A stretch of 39,087 nt of DNA from Bacillota bacterium (GTDB lineage: Bacteria > Bacillota > Clostridia > Clostridiales > Clostridiaceae), in NCBI GenBank assembly GCA_021781745.1, contig JAJXWH010000008.1, positions 90,781 through 129,867 of the forward strand, read 5' to 3'. Shown one piece after another: positions 34,077 through 39,087 of the stretch (within the stretch, counting starts at the first letter, position 1; each line of letters opens with the position of its first letter). The position numbers and the translations under genes are program-made. The notes beneath the pieces were generated by a model. That model was not told the DNA's origin. It saw nothing but the letters and a program-made list of their open reading frames with translations, and ran no database searches.

Positions 34077-34997
34077 ATGAAAAAGAATTTATCAAGAAAG
34101 ATCGTAACAGCAGTTATTGCAGGTACAACTATGGCGAGTTTCTCATCATTAGGAGTATCCGCGGCAACTATAGATTCAAATTATAATGATTATTATAATA
34201 CAATTGCAAATAACCTTTTAAATTCTGGATGGGTTATGAATAATGGTAATTGGAATTACTTTGATAATGAAGGAATAAAACAAACAGGAGTTATTAATGT
34301 TGATGGTAAAACTTACTGCTTGAACCAATCTGGTGAATTAGAGACTGGAAAAGTTTTAGTGGATAATAAAACATATACAACTAATTCTGATGGGCAAGTA
34401 ATTGGGAATAAAGCCCCAGTGGTAGATAAAAAATTTGATGCAAATAATAATGTAGTTAATGATAGCAATAAAACTTCAAAAGTAACTAATGCAAATGATA
34501 ATTTGGGAACAACAAATACAGGAATCAGCAAAACTACAGATAATGCTTTAACATCTGCAAATTCAGTAGATGTTCAGGGGTTACCTCAATTGCCAGCAAA
34601 ATACGCAGTGAATGTACAAGCTACTGCAGAACAAAAGATTCTTGAATTAATGAATCAAAAAAGAACTGAAGCAGGTCTTAAGCCGTTGACTATAGATAAT
34701 ACTTTAGTAAAAGTTGCAAGATATAAAAGTGATGATATGATTCAAAATAACTTCTTTGATCACACAAATCCAGACGGAACAAAGTGGACAAACTGGTTAC
34801 ATGATTTGGGATATACTTACACTTCAGCAGGAGAAAATATCGCATATAATACCAATGATCCAGTTGAGTTATTTACTCAATGGTGGAATTCACCAGGTCA
34901 TAGAGCTAATATGATGAATTTTTCATATACTAAAGTTGGTATAGGAGTTCTTCAAGGAAACGGTAAATACATGGGAACACAAGAATTTTCAAACTAG
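34077..34997 (+). CDS. Secreted CAP/SCP-domain protein with choline-binding-like repeats (paralog 2)
   Basis: 306 residues, same plan as the 28588 gene: signal peptide (MKKNLSRKIVTAVIAGTTM..., cut near VSAA), wall-binding-like repeats (about 42-105: SGWVMNNGNWNYFDNEGIKQTG, YCLNQSGELETGK), a shorter linker (about 115-160) without the Thr/Gly repeats of paralog 1, and the CAP domain (about 180-306: QKILELMNQKRTEAGLKPL, FDHTNPDG, AGENIAYN, WWNSPGHRANMM). The CAP part is nearly identical to paralog 1 while the linker has diverged in length and composition. Same ribosome binding site and leader. It sits between two sigma-factor genes. Confidence 0.9.
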   Translation: MKKNLSRKIVTAVIAGTTMASFSSLGVSAATIDSNYNDYYNTIANNLLNSGWVMNNGNWNYFDNEGIKQTGVINVDGKTYCLNQSGELETGKVLVDNKTYTTNSDGQVIGNKAPVVDKKFDANNNVVNDSNKTSKVTNANDNLGTTNTGISKTTDNALTSANSVDVQGLPQLPAKYAVNVQATAEQKILELMNQKRTEAGLKPLTIDNTLVKVARYKSDDMIQNNFFDHTNPDGTKWTNWLHDLGYTYTSAGENIAYNTNDPVELFTQWWNSPGHRANMMNFSYTKVGIGVLQGNGKYMGTQEFSN

Positions 34998-35009
34998 TAA
35001 TTTCAATTT

Positions 35010-35050
35010 AAATTACTCACCACAAAATTGTGGTGAGTAATTTGCTTTTT
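35010..35050. terminator. Terminator between CAP paralog 2 and DUF2164 gene
   Basis: Near-perfect 14- to 16-bp stem, 35010-35025 with 35028-35043, then GCTTTTT on the plus strand. Convergent genes on either side. Confidence 0.8.
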
Positions 35051-35078
35051 ATATAAAAAATGCGAATTTACTCTATTT

Positions 35079-35315
35079 TTAATACTTTTGTATTGATAAT
35101 AAATCATCGATACTGTTAGTCATATACTTATAAGAGTCATAAACACCCTGATTGTAAAATTCTAATGCTAGCTCATCCATAATAAAATCTAGAATCTTAC
35201 CTGATGCTAAATCACCTAATTGCTCTTCTCTCTCATTGTAAAAGAATTCTTTTATGGCAGAAATCATATCTTCACGTTTTTCTTTACTTAATTTAAATTT
35301 ATCTTTATTACTCAT
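35079..35315 (-). CDS. DUF2164-family small protein
   Basis: 78 residues, helical. The DUF2164 pattern is clear: LSKEKREDMISAIKEFFYNE, EEQLGDLASGKILDFIMDELALEFYNQGVYDSYKYM. Family function unknown. RBS GGAGGT (read on the minus strand) before ATG. Gap to the divergent ECF sigma gene is about 300 bases; I see no further feature there apart from likely promoters. Confidence 0.82.
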   Translation of the reverse strand: MSNKDKFKLSKEKREDMISAIKEFFYNEREEQLGDLASGKILDFIMDELALEFYNQGVYDSYKYMTNSIDDLLSIQKY

Positions 35316-35613
35316 TTGAAACCTCCATTTAGATTCTTATTGAAAATATATTAATCGTTAAGCGCCATTGTTTGTTTTATGTATTCAGCAATATTGGTTG
35401 AATAACAAAATTCTATGATTTGCCCTATGTGCATCTGCTAGTGCCAATCATTACAGATAAATAACGATGTATTAACCATTCTTTTTCAAAGTAATTTATT
35501 TTTCCACTATAAAAATATTTTTATAAATATTGATAGATATACTAATCGATAGACGAAATATTAAATATAAAGAAAAATTTATACGCAAGTTTGCTTTAGA
35601 AAGAAGGAGAAAA

Positions 35614-36168
35614 ATGAAAATTGATAATGTGAACTTTATTTCTCAGTTAATAAAAAGAAATGAAAAAGCGTTAGATTACGTTATAGAGAACTATGGATGG
35701 ATTATAAAATCTATTGTAAAAAAGCATCTTTATAATCTTCAGGATTTTCAAGAAGAGTGTATTAATGATGTTATTCTTGGAATTTGGAATAACATTGAAA
35801 GCTTTGATGAAAGCAAAAGTGAATTTAGAAATTGGGTAGCTGGAATAGCGAAATTTAAGTCTATAGATTATAAGAGAAAATATTTAAAAAGTTTAAAATA
35901 TGAAAATATAGATGATTTAAATTTAAGTATATCTGATAATACCCATGAAGAGCTTATAAAAAATGAGATTAATGATGATGTTAAGGACATGTTAAATTGT
36001 TTAAAGGAAGAAGATAGGGAATTATTTTATAAATTATATGTTGAAGAAAAGGAAATGAAAGACGTATCTGAGGAAACAGGATTCAGAAGAGATATTATTT
36101 ATAACAAAATATCTAGAGGAAAGAAAAAAATACAAAAAATATTTAGTGTTTTAGAAAGTAGAGGTTAA
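35614..36168 (+). CDS. ECF-type sigma-70 factor
   Basis: 184 residues from ATG 35614, behind AAGGAG (35604-35609); an upstream in-frame start at 35530 lacks a site. Region 2 (about 10-75): NEKALDYVIENYGWIIKSIVKKHL, FQEECINDVILGIWNNIESFD, FRNWVAGIAKFKSIDYKRKY. Region 4 (about 115-180): MLNCLKEEDRELFYKLYVEEKEMKDVSEETGFRRDIIYNKISRGKKKI. The next gene starts 4 bases after the stop and encodes a single-pass protein with a DUF4179 domain, the expected anti-sigma partner, so this is a signal-responsive sigma/anti-sigma pair, probably for envelope stress. Confidence 0.9.
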   Translation: MKIDNVNFISQLIKRNEKALDYVIENYGWIIKSIVKKHLYNLQDFQEECINDVILGIWNNIESFDESKSEFRNWVAGIAKFKSIDYKRKYLKSLKYENIDDLNLSISDNTHEELIKNEINDDVKDMLNCLKEEDRELFYKLYVEEKEMKDVSEETGFRRDIIYNKISRGKKKIQKIFSVLESRG

Positions 36169-36172
36169 TAAT

Positions 36173-37222
36173 ATGAAAAATGATATATATATTATGTTAA
36201 ATGATGCAAACATAAATTTAGATATTTATGAAAAAGAAGATTTTAATGATATAGAAAAGAGACGAATTAAAGCTAATTTTAGAAAATCAGCTGCTAAAAA
36301 TAAATCTCGTAAGAGAACTTTAATAGCAGCAGGTATGGTTCTGGTATTAACAATTACTTTCTTTGAGACTAATGTTGGAGCGTCAGCATTATCAAAAGTA
36401 TTAGAATTGCCAGGGGTCAAAGATATAGCAAGCCTTTTAAGGATAGATAAAAACTTAGATCAATATAAGACTGTAGTAAATAAATCTATAACAGAAAATG
36501 GAATGACAGTTCAGTTAAATGAAGTTATTTTGGATGAAAATGAGTTAACTGTGTCTTATAATGTAACCTCTAATCGAAAACTAAGTGACGATGAATCTTG
36601 GAAGGGGTTTAATGGCATTTATATAAATGGAAAGGAAATAAATGGTGGATCAACTGGAAGTTCAAAGAATATTGATGATTATACTACTCAGACAGTAATG
36701 ACTTATGATTTAGGAGATATGAATTTAAGTGGAGATTTAAATATAAAAATATCCTGTTCAAGTATTGGATTAAATCCAGATAAGGCAAAAAAAATGAGCA
36801 ATTTGAATTTTGAATTTAAGACTAATGGTGATCAATTGAGAATAGACACTAAAGAGATAATTCTTAATAACAAATTTACTCTTGAAAATGGTGTTGAATA
36901 TACTCTAGAAAAATATACAGATAATTCTTTGGGACAAAAAATATATGCATCAATATCAAATTTTAAAATGGATACAGCATATGATGTTCAATTAAAAGGA
37001 GCTGATGATTTAGGCAATAAAGTTGAATTTTATGCATCTTATAGTACAGAAAATAAAGCACTATTTAAAATTGAAAATATTGATGGAAATCTTAATGAAA
37101 ATGCAAAGACTTTAACTTTAACTCCTTATGCTGCCGAGTATCCAAAAGGAGGAGGAGAGATGAATAACGAATTTAAAAAGGTAGGGGAAGCATTTACAAT
37201 AAATTTATCCAAACTAAAGTAG
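36173..37222 (+). CDS. DUF4179-domain anti-sigma factor
   Basis: 349 residues. A short cytoplasmic N-terminal part (about 1-42, IEKRRIKANFRKSAAKNKS), one membrane segment (about 44-62, RTLIAAGMVLVLTITFF), then an extracellular DUF4179 region (from about 70: GASALSKVLELPGVKDIASLLRID) and further beta-rich sequence of the DUF5643 type (from about 215). It starts 4 bases after the ECF sigma gene, so it is most likely the membrane anti-sigma factor that holds that sigma until an envelope signal. The N-terminal part is shorter than classic zinc-type anti-sigma domains and lacks the HxxxCxxC motif. Confidence 0.82.
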   Translation: MKNDIYIMLNDANINLDIYEKEDFNDIEKRRIKANFRKSAAKNKSRKRTLIAAGMVLVLTITFFETNVGASALSKVLELPGVKDIASLLRIDKNLDQYKTVVNKSITENGMTVQLNEVILDENELTVSYNVTSNRKLSDDESWKGFNGIYINGKEINGGSTGSSKNIDDYTTQTVMTYDLGDMNLSGDLNIKISCSSIGLNPDKAKKMSNLNFEFKTNGDQLRIDTKEIILNNKFTLENGVEYTLEKYTDNSLGQKIYASISNFKMDTAYDVQLKGADDLGNKVEFYASYSTENKALFKIENIDGNLNENAKTLTLTPYAAEYPKGGGEMNNEFKKVGEAFTINLSKLK

Positions 37223-37252
37223 CAGTTAAAGGGATGAGATTTAGAAACGATG

Positions 37253-37280
37253 TTGACATTATGTGGATATTTAGTATACT
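37253..37280 (+). promoter_or_regulatory. Strong sigma-A promoter of the TetR/FMN-binding operon
   Basis: Consensus TTGACA (37253-37258), 16-base spacer, TATACT (37275-37280). The -10 is part of an operator repeat. Confidence 0.75.
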
Positions 37281-37311
37281 AAAAATATACGGAGTATACT
37301 GATAGTATACT
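37273..37311 (+). promoter_or_regulatory. Phased array of palindromic operator sites
   Basis: The 8-base palindrome AGTATACT occurs three times (37273-37280, 37293-37300, 37304-37311), plus a 6 of 8 match (37284-37291). Spacing 11, 9 and 11 bases, so all sites lie on about the same face of the helix. The first overlaps the -10. Most likely binding sites for the TetR protein encoded next. Confidence 0.65.
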
Positions 37312-37329
37312 TGATCGACTGGGGGTGTA

Positions 37330-37983
37330 ATTGGTATAGGTATTGTAGAACGAAAAGAAAGAGAAAAATTAGCACGTAAAATTGAAATAGTAAATGCGGC
37401 AGAGAGAGTTTTTTTTAAGAACGGTTTTGAAGATTCAACAATGGATGATATTGCAAAGGAAGCTGAATTTACTAAAAAAACTATATACTCATATTTTAAA
37501 AGCAAAGAAGAATTATATTTCGAAATAATGTTATGTGGATTTACTACGCTAAATGAATTGTTTGATAGAACAATTAAGGAAAATATTAATAGAACTGAAA
37601 TTGAAAAAATAAGTAGTATTGGTAGGGTGTTTGTCGAATTTTGCAAGAAATACCCGGGATATTTTAAAGCTATTTCAGATTATGAAAATAAGGAGTTTGA
37701 TTTTCAAATTCACGACGATAGCTCTTTAATTAAAAAATGCTACGTTGCAGGACAATATTCAATACAAATTTTAAAAAGATGTATTGAGGACGGAATGAAA
37801 AAGGGCGAAGTGATAGATGATAAGGATTCAGATACTATTTGTCTTTTACTGTGGTCAACTATGATGGGATATATTGGTTTGATAAATAGAAAAGAAAAAT
37901 ATATAAGTACCTATTATAATAAAAACATTGAAAATTTAATAGAAGATGGGATAAGCATTTTATTAAGGTCTATTAAAAAATAA
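37330..37983 (+). CDS. TetR-family regulator with no standard start codon
   Basis: The TetR helix-turn-helix begins well before the first ATG: ERKEREKLARKIEIVNAAERVFFKNGFEDSTMDDIAKEAEFTKKTIYSYFKSKEELY (here given in overlapping parts only: IVNAAERVFFKNGFEDST, then MDDIAKEAEFTKKTIYSYF). The ATG at 37441 would remove the first helix. From there back to the upstream stop (near 37309) the frame contains no ATG, GTG or TTG. The likely starts are ATT at 37330 (4 bases after GGGGG), ATA at 37336 (10 bases after it) or ATT at 37342. I show the ATT at 37330, giving about 217 residues. The ligand-binding half (about 85-217) is generic. It is followed by an FMN-binding protein gene 13 bases later. Confidence 0.75.
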   Translation: MGIGIVERKEREKLARKIEIVNAAERVFFKNGFEDSTMDDIAKEAEFTKKTIYSYFKSKEELYFEIMLCGFTTLNELFDRTIKENINRTEIEKISSIGRVFVEFCKKYPGYFKAISDYENKEFDFQIHDDSSLIKKCYVAGQYSIQILKRCIEDGMKKGEVIDDKDSDTICLLLWSTMMGYIGLINRKEKYISTYYNKNIENLIEDGISILLRSIKK

Positions 37984-37996
37984 AGGGTGTGGTTTT

Positions 37997-38401
37997 ATGC
38001 TAAATATCAAAAAAATTTTGTTAAGTGTAGTTTGTCTTGCAATTATAACTGGTATTATTGTTGGAGGGAAATATCTAATTTCTCTTAGAAATTATCAAAA
38101 AACTATAAAGGAGCTAACAATTTCAAAAGTTGATTTATCAAAGATTTCTGATGGTGTATATACTGGTTCTTATGATGTTGATTTTATTGCTGCAAAAGTT
38201 TCGGTTACAGTTAAGAGTCACAAGATTGAAAATATAGATTTGTTAGAACATAAAACTGATAGAGGAAAGCCGGCTGAAGTTATTCCAGACAGGGTGGTTA
38301 AGGAACAAAGTTTACAAGTAGATGCAGTTTCAGGAGCTACCAATAGCAGTAAAACAATTTTAAAGGCTATAGAAAATGCATTAATGTCTGGTAAGGCGTA
38401 A
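37997..38401 (+). CDS. Membrane-anchored FMN-binding domain protein
   Basis: 134 residues. N-terminal membrane anchor (ILLSVVCLAIITGIIVGG), then an FMN_bind domain (about 50-132): DGVYTGSYDVDFIAAKVSVTV, and the flavinylation-type motif DAVSGATNSSKTI, in which the Thr of SGAT is the residue that carries FMN covalently in NqrC/RnfG and related proteins. Likely an extracytoplasmic one-electron carrier. In an operon with the TetR regulator, 13 bases apart, probably repressed by it. An ApbE flavin transferase, needed for covalent attachment, is not in this window. Confidence 0.85.
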   Translation: MLNIKKILLSVVCLAIITGIIVGGKYLISLRNYQKTIKELTISKVDLSKISDGVYTGSYDVDFIAAKVSVTVKSHKIENIDLLEHKTDRGKPAEVIPDRVVKEQSLQVDAVSGATNSSKTILKAIENALMSGKA

Positions 38402-38422
38402 ATTATTATATTATTTTCAATG

Positions 38423-38457
38423 ACTGACCACAATTATATGGTCAGTTAATTTTTTGT
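38423..38457 (+). terminator. Terminator of the TetR/FMN-binding operon
   Basis: ACTGACCA (38423-38430) pairs with TGGTCAGT (38439-38446), 8-base loop, followed by TAATTTTTTG. Confidence 0.8.
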
Positions 38458-38626
38458 AAAAAAATCTATCACAAATTTTAAGTGATGTAATATATTGGGA
38501 AATATGTTATAATATATTCGTGAAATCGATGACATTAATAAAAGCTTCTCAAGGGAATAAAAATCTAGATAAATAAATAAAATAACTCATAAGTTAACAA
38601 TAAAATAATAAATTTGAGGTGGTAAT

Positions 38627-38938
38627 ATGGATGATAAGAAAATACTTGAACTAATAGATGAAAGGGCGCTTTTGCATCCTCAGGATCCTAAAATATCTGA
38701 ATATTGGGACGAAATAATTAAAGCTATGGGTAATGATGAGAATAAAATTATTAAATTTATTAATGAGTTAGATGAATATTATTTATCATATATGATTGAA
38801 ATGTTAGATGATTTAGCATCTAAATTGAAAAGTGAGAATTATATTTTAGCAATTGAAGAATTAGCTAAAAAACATCCTAATGTTAATCCTAATTGGGATA
38901 TAGATATAAGATGTATTAAACATTTAGCAAGGGCATAA
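38627..38938 (+). CDS. Hypothetical 103-residue protein
   Basis: Family not recognised. Small, acidic, predicted helical (MDDKKILELIDERALLHPQ, KFINELDEYYLSYMIEMLDD, IDIRCIKHLARA at the end), no signal peptide or membrane segment. RBS TTGAGGTGG before ATG. It stands alone between a terminator and the next gene's control region. The size and acidity recall immunity or antitoxin proteins, but no toxin gene is adjacent and I do not claim this. Confidence 0.55.
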   Translation: MDDKKILELIDERALLHPQDPKISEYWDEIIKAMGNDENKIIKFINELDEYYLSYMIEMLDDLASKLKSENYILAIEELAKKHPNVNPNWDIDIRCIKHLARA

Positions 38939-38974
38939 AATTTATTAATAAAATATTGTAGTATAATACTATTA

Positions 38975-38986
38975 GGTCATATGACC
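38975..38986. promoter_or_regulatory. 12-base perfect palindrome GGTCATATGACC
   Basis: Lies 8 bases downstream of a TATAAT (38962-38967) and 53 bases before the start of the last gene. Position fits an operator at the transcription start. Confidence 0.4.
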
Positions 38987-39005
38987 CGGGGTAAGATATA
39001 ATAAT

Positions 39006-39021
39006 GTTAGCGAAAGCTAAC
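39006..39021 (+). promoter_or_regulatory. GAAA tetraloop hairpin in the leader of the last gene
   Basis: GTTAGC (39006-39011), loop GAAA, GCTAAC (39016-39021). No T-run follows. It lies 5 bases before the ribosome binding site GGAGG (39026-39030) and could stabilise the mRNA or affect initiation. Confidence 0.45.
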
Positions 39022-39038
39022 GAATGGAGGATTACCTA

Positions 39039-39087
39039 ATGGGGATGATGACAGTTGAAAGGATGGAGAGTAAGAATCCATACCAAG
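39039..39087 (+). CDS. Start of a gene cut by the window edge
   Basis: ATG at 39039, 8 bases behind GGAGG, first residues MGMMTVERMESKNPYQ. Too little to identify. Confidence 0.6.
   Translation, partial: MGMMTVERMESKNPYQ

Noticed and set aside
38627..38938. Antitoxin or immunity gene
   Set aside because: Small and acidic, but no toxin-like partner is adjacent and no known motif is visible.

Overview
The window looks like chromosomal DNA of a low-GC, strictly anaerobic, spore-forming Firmicute, most likely a Clostridium sensu stricto of the solvent- or butyrate-producing kind. The basis is the very AT-rich composition, strong GGAGG-type ribosome binding sites, an [FeFe]-hydrogenase-like ferredoxin protein, clostridial AgrB/AgrD, CAP proteins with choline-binding-like repeats, and many families typical of clostridia (DUF5317, DUF6143, DUF2164, HelD). 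I see no rRNA, tRNA, CRISPR array, IS element or intact prophage.

Layout. 1-891: the end of a CitA/DcuS-type sensor kinase and its CitB-family response regulator. 1008-3007: a 2-isopropylmalate synthase fused to a C-terminal AraC-type DNA-binding domain. 3131-3898 (minus): a DEDDh exonuclease. 4075-6072: an [FeFe]-hydrogenase-like protein with altered H-cluster loops, then a small protein. 6375-7178: a YdcF/SanA-type DUF218 protein. 7316-10864: a tightly packed cell-signalling locus (DUF5317 membrane protein, unknown membrane protein, AgrB, a 41-residue AgrD precursor missed by length cut-offs, and a membrane GGDEF plus HD-GYP protein), with no AgrC/AgrA in the window. 11068-15439: signal peptidase I, a small coiled-coil protein, a solitary sugar-binding protein and a CorC/HlyC protein. 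15518-17993: a flavin reductase, a divergent MmyB-type regulator and an AraC/GyrI-like regulator. 18191-25568: FabF, a membrane-anchored GH31 glycosidase, a PhzF-family protein and the RNA polymerase-associated helicase HelD. 25934-27956: a CPBP protein with substituted motifs and an unknown protein.

28313-34997 is bracketed by two paralogous secreted CAP proteins. Each is preceded by a long leader that shares blocks at identical distances from the start codon. Between them lie a Gfo/Idh/MocA oxidoreductase, a Lin0368-type membrane pair whose second gene carries a TAG at codon 2, DUF6143 and a sigma-70-like factor. The right end (35079-39087) holds DUF2164, an ECF sigma factor with its DUF4179 anti-sigma partner, a TetR regulator with a phased operator array and no standard start codon, an FMN-binding protein, a small unknown protein and the first codons of another gene.

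The points most worth following up are the LeuA-AraC fusion (enzyme and DNA-binding domain in one chain), the orphan agrBD locus ending in a cyclic-di-GMP enzyme, and the paired CAP leaders, which may be an undescribed cis-regulatory RNA.
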